Below, in pieces: positions 1 through 7,373 of a stretch of DNA of 10,740 nucleotides. The notes under the pieces were generated by a model. That model saw nothing but the letters and a program-made list of their open reading frames with translations. It ran no database searches and was not told the DNA's origin. The first letter of the stretch is position 1, and each line of letters starts with the position of its first letter. Source of the DNA: Clostridiales bacterium (GTDB lineage Bacteria; Bacillota_A; Clostridia; Peptostreptococcales; Anaerovoracaceae); the NCBI GenBank assembly GCA_024697655.1, contig JAILFI010000179.1, positions 1 through 10,740 on the forward strand, given 5' to 3'. A program made the translations under genes and the position numbers.

Positions 1-416
1 TCCGAGGTGCTGTTCTGGGCAGTATAGTGCTGCATGACCGCGATGCCGGAGAGCGCGCCGGTCACCGCCGCCAGTACGATGCACAGACACAGGATCCCCA
101 TCGTCACCATGCGCGGCGGACGCCGTCTCTTTTTTCCGCCGCCCCTGCTGGTTTCTGCACCGCCTGCAGGCGGCTCCGCGCCGTCCGTCTCCTGCCAGGC
201 TTCGCGGACATCATGAAACGCCGGGGCATAGGCAGAGCTGCCGTACGCCTCGTCCCTGTATTCTCTGTATGCGTCCTTGAGATACGCATCGTATGACTGC
301 TCCGGGTCTTTTGAGGAACCGCTCTGCGCCTGCGGCGCTTCGTCCCCGTCAAGCGGAACGAACCCGTCGATGCGATTCTTTTCTTCGTTCCAAAAGAACA
401 TGTCTTTCCTGTCCAT
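1..416 (-). CDS. Single-pass membrane protein, N-terminal fragment (possibly HtrA-like)
   Basis: The reading frame is open for 138 codons from an ATG at 416 to the window edge, so the C-terminal part is missing. The start is well supported by TAAGGAGGA seven bases upstream. Residues 1-94 are hydrophilic and rich in Asp, Glu, Tyr and Gly (for example YLKDAYREYRDEAYG near 45-59), followed by a basic patch KKRRRPPR (about 95-102) and one hydrophobic helix (about 103-128). By the positive-inside rule this is a cytoplasmic tail, a membrane anchor and an outward-facing domain that lies outside the window. Firmicutes HtrA/DegP-type serine proteases have this layout, but so do other anchored envelope proteins, and no catalytic domain is visible. 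The gene has its own likely promoter and lies after the terminator of the aminotransferase operon. I am confident that it is a gene and unsure of its function. Confidence 0.8.
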   Translation of the reverse strand, partial: MDRKDMFFWNEEKNRIDGFVPLDGDEAPQAQSGSSKDPEQSYDAYLKDAYREYRDEAYGSSAYAPAFHDVREAWQETDGAEPPAGGAETSRGGGKKRRRPPRMVTMGILCLCIVLAAVTGALSGIAVMQHYTAQNSTS

Positions 417-433
417 CGGGGTCCTCCTTATTC

Positions 434-439
434 ATTATA
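434..439 (-). promoter_or_regulatory. Likely -10 box for the membrane protein gene
   Basis: A perfect TATAAT on the minus strand ends 17 nt before the ATG at 416. The best upstream match to a -35 is TTGCAG with only a 14 bp spacer, so the -35 is weak. If this -10 is used, transcription would start about 10 nt before the start codon, close to the Shine-Dalgarno sequence, giving a very short leader. Confidence 0.45.
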
Positions 440-485
440 AAACAATCTTACGCCTGCAATCTTAAAAAAACATAAATCCGCATAA

Positions 486-513
486 AAAGAGCACTGTCCG
501 TGCAGTGCTCTTT
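486..513 (-). terminator. Rho-independent terminator after the aminotransferase gene
   Basis: An 11 bp perfect inverted repeat (AAAGAGCACTG / CAGTGCTCTTT) encloses a 6 nt loop. On the minus strand the stem runs into five T residues, and it starts about 32 nt after the aminotransferase stop codon. It closes the aroD-to-aminotransferase operon and separates it from the membrane protein gene downstream. On the plus strand the T run is only three bases long. Confidence 0.88.
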
Positions 514-545
514 CAAAGTCTGTCTCACGCGTTGTCCGGTACCGG

Positions 546-1769
546 TTACTTGACCAGTTTCGCGATCGCTTTCGCGACCTTCACGCATTTTTCTTCAGAG
601 ATCGAAGCGATCGATACGCGGACGCCTTTTGCGAGCGGGATGGTGAAGATCCCCTGCTCCTCAAGCGCAGCGCTGATGGCAGCCGGATCCTCGTGCTCGA
701 CGCAGGTGAAGAACCCGGCATCAAACGGAACATTCTGCACACCCTCTTCATGCAGCGCCGCTTCGAACGCTTTGCCGCGCGCGATCAGCATGTTGCGGAA
801 GTACTCTCTTTCCTTTGCGACTTTCGCGACCAGTTCGTCAGACGCGTAGATGTTCGCCAGCACGGTCTGCCCGGCACGGACGCAGTTGGACCAGCTGCCG
901 CGGGATGAGAATTCCATGCAGCGGCGGAACTCTTCGGCGATTTCTGCAGTCGGCGCCATACATACCAGCGCGCCTGTGCGCATGCCGTACAGCGTCAGAG
1001 TCTTGCTGGCGCTGTAAGCCACAAGCGGCAGAACGTTTTCACCCAGCAGTTCGATCTTATTGAAGAAACTGCGGTATTCCTCTTCATCGCCAGCAAAGTC
1101 GATGTACGCAGCGTCGACCAGGAGTGCGATCTTGCCCTTTTCGGAAATGCGGTTGAGCGCTTCGACGACCTTGTCCCAGTCCTCATCCGTCAGCGAATAC
1201 CCGGTCGGATTGTGCGCCGGCGTATTGAGAAGGATGACCAGGCGGCCCTGCTCGTCGACGATCGATTCCGCGGTGTTCGCAAAGCTGTCGATATTGAAGG
1301 CGCCGTCTTCGGTGAACAGTTCATAGGTCGCGATGCTGCGGCCGAGTTCCCCCACGATCGTCGTGTAACCCGCCCAGAACCAGTCGGATGTCATGACTTT
1401 GTCTCCGGGCTGGGAGTAGTTCGAAATGGTATTGCGCAGCGAACCGGTGCCGCCGGGGCTGGCGCAGACTTCGACAAAGCGGTCCGTCTGATGGCTGCCG
1501 AACAGCGCCTTCTTGACCGCTTCCTTGAACGCGGGCGTGCCGGAGATCGGCGCGTATTCCGCAAAGTCCGCAGGCTTGAGCATTCTGATCGCGTCCATAA
1601 CGGATTCCATGACGATCAGATCCCCGTTGTCATCCATCAATGCGCCGATGGTGGCGTTGGCGACCGCATCTTTGCCCTTTTCCGCGATCATGGCCTTCGC
1701 ACGGCCGTTGATGGCGAATACTTTATCTGCCTTGGGAATGGTTCTACCGTTTTCCTGCGCAATGATCAT
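546..1769 (-). CDS. Class I aminotransferase, aspartate/aromatic type (PLP-dependent)
   Basis: The 407-residue product is a fold-type I PLP enzyme close in layout to class I-alpha aspartate aminotransferases. Visible residues are Y72 in EYAPISGTPAF, the phosphate-cup PGGTGS (105-110), W130, N187 in HNPTG, D219 and Y222 in DAAY, the Schiff-base lysine K256 in SASKTLTLYG, R264, R290 before WSN, and R384. The spacings K256-R264-R290-R384 match K258-R266-R292-R386 of classical aspartate aminotransferase. The R292 equivalent, which contacts the side-chain carboxylate of dicarboxylic substrates, is therefore kept; TyrB-type aromatic aminotransferases keep it too. The start has an excellent AAAGGAGGA site. 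It is the last gene of the operon, 40 nt after trmB and before a terminator. The exact substrate cannot be read from sequence; co-location with aroD makes phenylalanine/tyrosine transamination attractive (inference). Confidence 0.93.
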   Translation of the reverse strand: MIIAQENGRTIPKADKVFAINGRAKAMIAEKGKDAVANATIGALMDDNGDLIVMESVMDAIRMLKPADFAEYAPISGTPAFKEAVKKALFGSHQTDRFVEVCASPGGTGSLRNTISNYSQPGDKVMTSDWFWAGYTTIVGELGRSIATYELFTEDGAFNIDSFANTAESIVDEQGRLVILLNTPAHNPTGYSLTDEDWDKVVEALNRISEKGKIALLVDAAYIDFAGDEEEYRSFFNKIELLGENVLPLVAYSASKTLTLYGMRTGALVCMAPTAEIAEEFRRCMEFSSRGSWSNCVRAGQTVLANIYASDELVAKVAKEREYFRNMLIARGKAFEAALHEEGVQNVPFDAGFFTCVEHEDPAAISAALEEQGIFTIPLAKGVRVSIASISEEKCVKVAKAIAKLVK

Positions 1770-1809
1770 GAGTGTCCTCCTTTTGCTTCTTTTGTCGTCG
1801 TAACCGCTC

Positions 1810-2532
1810 TTACAGCGCGATCTTTACATAGTTGATGGTCTTGCCGTTCTGCGAAAAGCGGGCTTCGTATTCGGTCATTACATTTTCCGCCGCATACGCG
1901 CTGTTGTGCAGGTCCCGGCTCACCTCAAGGATATCATACCCTTCCGCCGCGATCTCTTCCAGCGTAAATTCAAAAAGCCCGTCGTTGTCCGTCTTGAAAG
2001 CAAGGAAACCGCCTTCCTTCACGACATCCCGGTACGATGCAAGATAGGCGCGGTGTGTCAGGCGCCGTTTTTCATGACGCGCTTTCGGCCAGGGATCCGA
2101 GAAGTTAAGATACAAGCCGTCGAGTTCCCCTTCCGCGAAAAAGTCGCGGATGTCATGGACATAGGCGCACAGCAGTTTCGCGTTCTCTGTCTTTCGTTCC
2201 GCCAGCTTCTGTCCGGCGCGCAGCAGAACGCCCTGATGGCCTTCGATGCCAAGAAACAGGGCTTCCGGGTGGCGCTGCGCCATCTCGGCAAGGAATCGCC
2301 CTTTGCCGCAGCCCAGTTCCGCATACAGAGCGCTGTCCGCCGCCGCGGGATCGATCAGTTCACGCCAGCGGCCGCGCTGATCGCACGGGTGCGGCGCTTC
2401 CTGTCCCCAGCGGTCTGAACGGGGCGCCTTGTCCCCGCTCTGCCGGTCTGCGGTCTCATAGGTCGCGTGCAGATAGCAGGCTTCGACCAGCTCCAGTTTT
2501 TCATCCAGATTTCTGACTTTTCTCTGTCTCAT
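1810..2532 (-). CDS. trmB: tRNA (guanine-N7)-methyltransferase TrmB
   Basis: TrmB uses S-adenosylmethionine to form m7G46 in the variable loop of many tRNAs. The 240-residue product has the family signatures in order: SAM-binding ELGCGKGRF (72-80), IEG (96-98), the HD at 126-127, the highly conserved NFSDPWPKARHEKRRLT block (143-159) with the tRNA-facing K/R cluster, KTDN (180-183), and the TEYEARF motif (220-226). The segment between about residues 21 and 56 is long, polar and low in conserved residues (ATYETADRQSGDKAPRSDRW), which makes the protein longer than the usual roughly 210-220. The gene starts 13 nt after the queT stop and has no recognisable Shine-Dalgarno sequence, which suggests translational coupling. 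A start at an internal methionine would remove the catalytic core, so the first ATG is kept. Confidence 0.95.
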   Translation of the reverse strand: MRQRKVRNLDEKLELVEACYLHATYETADRQSGDKAPRSDRWGQEAPHPCDQRGRWRELIDPAAADSALYAELGCGKGRFLAEMAQRHPEALFLGIEGHQGVLLRAGQKLAERKTENAKLLCAYVHDIRDFFAEGELDGLYLNFSDPWPKARHEKRRLTHRAYLASYRDVVKEGGFLAFKTDNDGLFEFTLEEIAAEGYDILEVSRDLHNSAYAAENVMTEYEARFSQNGKTINYVKIAL

Positions 2533-2545
2533 CGTTCTTGTTCGA

Positions 2546-3025
2546 TCACTCGAAAATGTGTTTGTACTTTTTCAGGAATTTGAGGAGCGGCAGCCCGATC
2601 ACATAGCAGGCGATCAGCTCCCCGACAGCGACCCACGCCATGCAGGCCCACAGTCCCGGCACCCCGTATGCGAAGTGCAGCATACCGCCGACGATCACAC
2701 CGTTGGCAATGACCGGCGGCAGCGGGACCAGCCAGTCGTGGCCGCGGAGCAGATAGGAGCACACGGTCGCGATCAGTGTCGCGAGCGTGCCGAAGATCAC
2801 GTCGAAGATCCCGTAAGGCCCCAGCAGATTGGCCAGCAGACACCCGAATGTGAGCCCCGGGATGCCCATCGGCGTCAGCGCCGGCAGCACCGTCAGCGCC
2901 TCGGAGATACGCACCTGCATCGGGCCGTAGCTGATGGGCGCGAGAACGATCGTGAGAACGGCGTAGACCGCCGCGATCACAGCACCGTATAGCAGGTGCT
3001 TGGTTGAAAGTTTTGTTTTATCCAT
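2546..3025 (-). CDS. queT: QueT-family queuosine-precursor ECF transporter S component
   Basis: This 159-residue, very hydrophobic protein has the QueT family hallmark YGPMQVRISEALTVLP (33-48), followed by GLTFGCLLANLLGPYGIFDVIFGTLATLIAT-like helices (from about 57). Five or six membrane helices are visible, and the C-terminus is short and basic (KFLKKYK). S components bind the substrate; QueT proteins are associated with uptake of queuosine precursors (preQ0, preQ1 or queuine-type bases) used for the tRNA wobble base. The gene follows ecfT by 47 nt, with a good AAAGGA site before ATG, so the full importer (A1, A2, T and S) is encoded in one operon. I see no preQ1 riboswitch in that 47 nt gap. 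Substrate identity rests on family knowledge. Confidence 0.92.
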   Translation of the reverse strand: MDKTKLSTKHLLYGAVIAAVYAVLTIVLAPISYGPMQVRISEALTVLPALTPMGIPGLTFGCLLANLLGPYGIFDVIFGTLATLIATVCSYLLRGHDWLVPLPPVIANGVIVGGMLHFAYGVPGLWACMAWVAVGELIACYVIGLPLLKFLKKYKHIFE

Positions 3026-3072
3026 GGTTTCCTTTCTGACACGGAGTTCTTAAATTGTTGATGCTAACTTGT

Positions 3073-3873
3073 CTATACCAGGATCCGCAGCGCGATGATC
3101 CCCCCTGCAAACAGCAGCAGGATCCCTGCAGCGATATAGTCTCTTTTGCGGAACCGCATTTCGTTCATGCTCGTCCGGCCTTCTCCGCCGCGGTAGCAGC
3201 GGGCTTCCATCGCCAGCGCCATGTCCTGCGCGATGCGGAACGCGCTGATGAACAGCGGAACGAGGATCGGGATCATCTGCTTCGCCCGGTGCAGGATATT
3301 GCCGGTCTCGAAGTCCGCTCCCCGCGCCTGCTGCGCCTTCATGATCTTGTCGGTCTCATCGAGCAGTGTCGGGATGAACCGGAGCGCGATGCTCATCATC
3401 ATGGCGATCTCGTGAGACGGGACACCGATTTTGGAAAGCGGCTTCATGAGCCGCTCGAGGCCGTTCGTCAGCTGGATCGGCGTCGTCGTCAGCGTCAGGA
3501 GCGAGGAACTGATGATCAGCAGGATGAGTCTGCCGGCCATGAAGAGAGCCCGGTACAGCCCCTGATCCGTGATCGTGAGTTTCCAGATCCGCACGAGCAC
3601 CGTCCCGTCATACATAAACAGGTTCAGCACGAACGTGAACAAAATAATGATAAAGATGACTTTAAGACCGCGCAGAATAAAACTGAGCGGTACTTTTGAC
3701 AGCGCGACCGCCATTGCCAGGAACGCAAAGCATGCCGCAAAGCCGATCCATTCCTTGACGACGAACAGCAGAACGATATACGCCAGTGTCACCACGATCT
3801 TGAGGCGCGGATCGAGCCTGTGCAGGATGCTCTCGCCGGGGAAGTACTGACCGAGCGTGATGTCACGGATCAT
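3073..3873 (-). CDS. ecfT: ECF transporter transmembrane protein EcfT
   Basis: EcfT is the membrane scaffold that couples the EcfA ATPase dimer to interchangeable S components. The 266-residue protein starts with the typical LGQYFPGESILHRLDPRLKI segment (7-26), then hydrophobic helices around 27-57, 68-87 and 113-130. The cytoplasmic coupling region carries the two Ala-Arg motifs: AQQARGADF (180-188, ARG at 183-185) and AMEARCYRGGEGRT (221-234). The second, with Cys after Arg, is the usual Firmicutes form. A last helix spans about 246-263. The start overlaps the end of ecfA2 by 4 nt (ATGA), with a strong GGGGGGAGGA just upstream, so translation is probably coupled. Length and motifs are normal. 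Confidence 0.96.
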   Translation of the reverse strand: MIRDITLGQYFPGESILHRLDPRLKIVVTLAYIVLLFVVKEWIGFAACFAFLAMAVALSKVPLSFILRGLKVIFIIILFTFVLNLFMYDGTVLVRIWKLTITDQGLYRALFMAGRLILLIISSSLLTLTTTPIQLTNGLERLMKPLSKIGVPSHEIAMMMSIALRFIPTLLDETDKIMKAQQARGADFETGNILHRAKQMIPILVPLFISAFRIAQDMALAMEARCYRGGEGRTSMNEMRFRKRDYIAAGILLLFAGGIIALRILV

Positions 3874-4763
3874 GCGTCCTCCCCCCTTTCCGCAGACACA
3901 GCGTTCCTGCCGCGCCTGATCCGGGCGGCGATGTGCTGCGCCATTTCCGCTGTGGTGAAGGCATCCGCGGGGACATCAAATCCTCTTGCCTTGAGCTTTT
4001 CAGCCAGGTCGGCAAGATCCGGGATGTCGAGCCCGATCCCGCGGAGCAGATCGCTCTTCGCAAAGACGTCCTTCGGCGTGCCGTACATAACGGCGCGACC
4101 GCTGTCCATCACGAGCACTTTGTCGGCGTACTCGGCGATGTCGTTCATGTTGTGGCTGACGAGGATGATGATACTGTCCGACTGCGCCTTGTGATAGTGC
4201 CGGATCATATCCAGCACATCGCGGTGCGCTTTCGGATCAAGCCCCGCAGTCGGCTCGTCCAGGATCAGCACACGCGGCCGCATGGCAAGGACGCCCGCCA
4301 TCGCGATCCGGCGCTTCTGCCCGCCTGAGAAGTCGAACGGAGACTTATCCCTGATCGCCTCATAGTCGAGCCCGACCATACCGAGCGATTCTCTGACGCG
4401 TTCTTCGATCTCCTCCTTCGGAAGGCCGAGGTTCTTCGGTCCGAACGCGACATCCGCCGCGACCGTCTCATCGAACAGCTGGTACTCGGGATACTGGAAG
4501 ACGAGACCGATCTGCCTGCGCACAGCCAGCAGCGACGTCTTCGGCGCAGTGATATCCACCTCCCCGATCAGGATCTGCCCCTCGTCCGGTTTCAGAAGTC
4601 CGTCCAGATGCTGGAGCAGCGTCGATTTTCCCGATCCGGTGTGCCCGATGATCCCAAGGAATTCGCCGTCCTCGACACGAAAACTGACATCCGAAAGCGC
4701 AACGGACTGCGTCGGAAGGTTTTTATTATAGATATGCGTGATGTGCTTTACTTCAATTGCCAT
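3870..4763 (-). CDS. ecfA2: ECF transporter ATP-binding protein EcfA2
   Basis: One of the two ABC ATPases of the ECF energy-coupling module. Motifs in the 297-residue product are Walker A GHTGSGKST (40-48), Q-loop Q90 in VFQYPEYQLFDET, signature FSGGQ (145-149), Walker B VLILDE (165-170), D-loop GLDP (174-177) and switch H204. The GHTGSGKST and YPEYQLF variants distinguish EcfA2 from EcfA1. The C-terminal part (about 235-297) is the dimerising tail typical of EcfA proteins, ending in an Arg-rich stretch. The start overlaps the end of ecfA1 by 16 nt and has only a distant GAGGAA as possible ribosome site, so re-initiation after ecfA1 is likely. All catalytic residues look intact. Confidence 0.96.
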   Translation of the reverse strand: MAIEVKHITHIYNKNLPTQSVALSDVSFRVEDGEFLGIIGHTGSGKSTLLQHLDGLLKPDEGQILIGEVDITAPKTSLLAVRRQIGLVFQYPEYQLFDETVAADVAFGPKNLGLPKEEIEERVRESLGMVGLDYEAIRDKSPFDFSGGQKRRIAMAGVLAMRPRVLILDEPTAGLDPKAHRDVLDMIRHYHKAQSDSIIILVSHNMNDIAEYADKVLVMDSGRAVMYGTPKDVFAKSDLLRGIGLDIPDLADLAEKLKARGFDVPADAFTTAEMAQHIAARIRRGRNAVSAERGEDA

Positions 4764-5587
4764 AACGCGTCTATGAATTCCTCTTCTTCCATGATGCCGG
4801 ACGGCAGATCGATGCCGAGATCCTGCAGCTGATAAACGAGATCCACGATCATGGGGACGTTGAGTCCAAGCGCCATGAGCGTTTCTCTGTCGGTAAAGAT
4901 CTCGCGCGGCGTGCCATCCATATAGATGTGCCCGTCATCCAGGATGAGGATGCGGTCCGCCTGCGCGGCTTCTTCCATGAAGTGAGTGATGAGGATGCAG
5001 GTGATGCCTTCCTCGTGGAGCATGCGGATGATCTTCATGACCTCCTTGCGCCCCTTCGGATCCAGCATAGCCGTCGGCTCGTCGAACACGATGCACTGCG
5101 GCCGCATGGCGATGGCACCTGCGATCGCGATCCGCTGTTTCTGCCCGCCCGACAGAAGATGCGGCGCGTTCTTTTTGAAAGCGCTCATGCCGACCGCCTC
5201 CAGCGCTTCATCGACGCGGCGGCGGATCTCCGGCGGATCGACACCGAGGTTTTCCGGACCGAATGCCACATCGTCCTCCACGACGGAAGAGACGATCTGG
5301 TTGTCCGGGTTCTGGAAGACCATCCCGGCGGACTGCCGCACATCCCAGAGATGCGCTTCGTCCTTCGTATCATACCCGTTGACCCACACCGTGCCCTCCG
5401 ACGGGAGCAGCAGCGCGTTGATGCATTTCGCCATCGTCGATTTGCCGGAGCCGTTCTGGCCGATGACCGCGACAAAACTGCCTTTCTCGATGGAAAGGGA
5501 CAGATCATTCAGCGCGTTGAACGCATCATGCTGTTCCGTCGCCGGATAGGTAAATGTCACATGATCCATGCGGATGATCTCATCCAT
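4748..5587 (-). CDS. ecfA1: ECF transporter ATP-binding protein EcfA1
   Basis: Partner ATPase of EcfA2. The 279-residue product has Walker A GQNGSGKST (43-51), Q-loop Q92 in the EcfA1-typical VFQNPDNQIVSSVVEDDVAFG, signature LSGGQ (145-149), Walker B CIVFDE (165-170), D-loop MLDP (174-177) and switch H202. The tail from about 230 contains the EcfA dimerisation region. The start ATG shares one base with the aroD stop (TGATG), with GAGGAAA about 8 nt upstream inside aroD, a classic coupled arrangement. In many Firmicutes the ecfA1-ecfA2-ecfT trio sits near ribosomal protein genes; here it is embedded between aroD and queT. Confidence 0.96.
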   Translation of the reverse strand: MDEIIRMDHVTFTYPATEQHDAFNALNDLSLSIEKGSFVAVIGQNGSGKSTMAKCINALLLPSEGTVWVNGYDTKDEAHLWDVRQSAGMVFQNPDNQIVSSVVEDDVAFGPENLGVDPPEIRRRVDEALEAVGMSAFKKNAPHLLSGGQKQRIAIAGAIAMRPQCIVFDEPTAMLDPKGRKEVMKIIRMLHEEGITCILITHFMEEAAQADRILILDDGHIYMDGTPREIFTDRETLMALGLNVPMIVDLVYQLQDLGIDLPSGIMEEEEFIDALWQLK

Positions 5588-6393
5588 CAGACAGTTTCCT
5601 CATTCTCAGATTCTGTTTCGTAGTATTGGCGCAGGTAATCGCTGAGCGTTGCTGCTGCGATCTGCCCCGGGGCGGTCGCCAGCGCTGCGCTGGCTCCGAA
5701 GGTCACACAGGAGCCAAACGTGCCCCCGCAGACCCGGCTCGGTTTGCCCAGTTCTCCCATCGACAGCGCGATGAACGGCACATCGAGCTCTTCGTTCGCT
5801 TCCGCCGCTGCTTCGAGCAGGGTGTAGACATCTTCCTCCGTCCGCGGCATATAAGCCGCCTTCGGGATGTCCGCTCCCATCTCCCGCATCATCCTGAGAC
5901 GCTGCACGATCTCCTTGCGCGGCGGCGTCATCGTAAAGTCGTGATTGCTCAGGATCACCAGTTTGTTGTTTTCGTGCGCGAGCGATACCAGGAAGGCGAT
6001 GAGATCGCGGTCCGCACCGTCCTCTTTGCCGAAGGCTTCGATATCGACGATCTTTGCATCGCTCTGCGTGACGTACGCGCGGATGATCTCCAGATACTCT
6101 CTGGAGGAAAGAGCGGCTTTTCCGCCTTCGCTCTCCGTCCGCAGCGTCAGGATCACGGGACGAGGATCGGTCTTTGCGAATACCGCGAGCGTCCGGTTGA
6201 CCCCGTCGATGTCGGCGTACTGCCCGCCGAGCAGATAGTCGGTCCGCCATTCCAGAAGATCCGCTTTCTCCATAGAAAGACTGCGGTGCATGTCCTGCGC
6301 CAGATCAAAAGAAGCTGCCGCGATCCCGATACAGATCTTCGGGATGCCTTCGCCGATCTTCGTATTTCCGATGCGGATGACCGATTTGCTCAC
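5587..6393 (-). CDS. aroD: 3-dehydroquinate dehydratase, type I (AroD)
   Basis: AroD dehydrates 3-dehydroquinate to 3-dehydroshikimate, step 3 of the shikimate pathway, through a Schiff-base lysine. The 268-residue product carries the type I signatures: E48 and R50 in LLEWRTD, R85 in TLRTESEGG, catalytic H151 in SNHDFTMTPP, Schiff-base K178 in DIPKAAYMP, and R220 in the SMGELGKPSRVCGGTFGS block (211-228). Length is normal apart from a short acidic tail (ETESENEETV). The start is GTG at 6391-6393: an in-frame TAA lies 15 codons upstream, no ATG or GTG lies between them, and the next ATG (M36) would remove the first strands. The ribosome site AAAGAGAG is modest. It is the first gene of the operon. 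Confidence 0.95.
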   Translation of the reverse strand: MSKSVIRIGNTKIGEGIPKICIGIAAASFDLAQDMHRSLSMEKADLLEWRTDYLLGGQYADIDGVNRTLAVFAKTDPRPVILTLRTESEGGKAALSSREYLEIIRAYVTQSDAKIVDIEAFGKEDGADRDLIAFLVSLAHENNKLVILSNHDFTMTPPRKEIVQRLRMMREMGADIPKAAYMPRTEEDVYTLLEAAAEANEELDVPFIALSMGELGKPSRVCGGTFGSCVTFGASAALATAPGQIAAATLSDYLRQYYETESENEETV

Positions 6394-6447
6394 GCTGTTG
6401 CTCTCTTTCTGTTCTGTTCTTTCTCCGCCGTATGCGGATTACGTATC

Positions 6448-6476
6448 ATAATATCACAAAACCCGCTTCTTGCGAA
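6448..6476 (-). promoter_or_regulatory. Sigma-A-type promoter with extended -10, before aroD
   Basis: On the minus strand, TTCGCA (6471-6476, 4/6 match to TTGACA) is followed after exactly 17 bp by TATTAT (6448-6453, 5/6 match to TATAAT). TGA directly before the -10 fits the extended TGn element. The predicted start near 6441 would give a leader of roughly 48 nt before the aroD GTG. No other promoter of this quality is seen before the terminator at 486-513, so this is the likely promoter of the seven-gene operon. Confidence 0.65.
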
Positions 6477-6505
6477 CAGGAAACCGCGAAACCGGCACCT
6501 GCCTC

Positions 6506-7360
6506 CTACAGTCTGCGGAACCCTTCGCCGGCGACCTCATTACTGTCCATCATGATCATGAATGCTTCCGGATCGATGCGGCGCACCAACGCACGCACCT
6601 GATACAGCTGCTTGTTGCTGCACGCGCACATGACGACTGCTTTCGGCGAGCCGGTATGCCCGCCTTCCGCCTGCAGGAGCGTGGACCCGCGCTCGACCTC
6701 TGTGTCGATCGCTTCCGTGATCTGATCTTCCTTGTCCGTGACGATCAGCGCGAACTTTTTCGCATTGGCGCCGAACATGACCTTGTCCAGCACAGTCGTC
6801 AGGATAAACGTAATGATCATGCCGTAGATGACACCGTCGATGCCCGTCTCGGCGATGACCGCGCCGAGCAGGATAATGACAGCGTCACAGACAAACGAGA
6901 TCGTACCGAGAGTGAGATGCGGATGCTTTTTCTGGATCGCCAGGAAGATAAAATCCATCCCGCCCGTCGAGGATCCGCGCATGAAGATCAGTCCGTATCC
7001 GATGCCGCAGAACACGCCGCTGCAGATCGCCGCCAGCAGCCTGTCCCCTTCATACACCGGCATCAGCGGTGCCACCAGGTCCATGATGATGTACCCGATC
7101 ACCATCGTTTTGATCGAATCGATGAAGAACCGCCTCCCGAGCAGTTTATAGGTGCCTATGGCGATCGGCAGGTTCAGAATGCCTGATACCAATCCGATCG
7201 GTGTATGGAACAGATAATACAAAACCAGAGCGATCCCGGACAGGCCCGCCATCGGGAAGCCCATCGCCGCTGCAAAGTTATAGGTGCCGATCGCGATCAG
7301 AAACCCTGCCACGACATCGACCAGCAAATCGATTGCAATATCCTTTCCTCTTTTCTTCAT
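6506..7360 (-). CDS. YitT family membrane protein with C-terminal DUF2179
   Basis: The 284-residue product has the YitT layout: about five or six hydrophobic segments in residues 8-200, with the conserved small-residue motifs GLSGIALVLYYLF (about 39-51), GIGYGLIFMRGSSTGGMDFI (about 119-138) and GVIYGMIITF (about 176-185). A cytoplasmic DUF2179 domain follows from about 215 to 281 (RGSTLLQAEGGHTG, then RRIDPEAFMIMMDSNEVAGEGF). The biochemical role of this widespread Firmicutes family is not established, so I give none. I chose ATG at 7360 because GGGGGGAG lies six bases upstream; an in-frame TTG at 7375 is poorer and lies before that site. The gene stands alone between the tuf terminator and the aroD promoter. 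No clear terminator follows it, so some read-through into aroD is possible. Confidence 0.9.
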   Translation of the reverse strand: MKKRGKDIAIDLLVDVVAGFLIAIGTYNFAAAMGFPMAGLSGIALVLYYLFHTPIGLVSGILNLPIAIGTYKLLGRRFFIDSIKTMVIGYIIMDLVAPLMPVYEGDRLLAAICSGVFCGIGYGLIFMRGSSTGGMDFIFLAIQKKHPHLTLGTISFVCDAVIILLGAVIAETGIDGVIYGMIITFILTTVLDKVMFGANAKKFALIVTDKEDQITEAIDTEVERGSTLLQAEGGHTGSPKAVVMCACSNKQLYQVRALVRRIDPEAFMIMMDSNEVAGEGFRRL

Positions 7361-7365
7361 CAAAT

Positions 7366-7373
7366 CTCCCCCC
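7366..7373 (-). promoter_or_regulatory. Ribosome binding site deciding the yitT-family start
   Basis: GGGGGGAG on the minus strand, five to six bases before ATG at 7360. Because it overlaps the alternative TTG codon at 7373-7375, it supports the ATG as the true start. Confidence 0.7.

Noticed and set aside
3026..3072. Possible preQ1 riboswitch before queT
   Set aside because: The 47 nt gap lacks the preQ1-I hairpin and A-rich tail pattern, and no other known aptamer pattern is visible; the gap looks like a plain intergenic region with a Shine-Dalgarno sequence.
2558..3699. Long plus-strand frames opposite queT and ecfT
   Set aside because: The proteins are rich in Arg, Asp, His and Gln, as expected from reading membrane-protein genes backwards; the minus-strand frames encode clear QueT and EcfT families.
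6454..6505. Terminator after the YitT gene
   Set aside because: Only 3 bp stems with mismatches can be drawn before GGGTTTTG; this is not enough to call.
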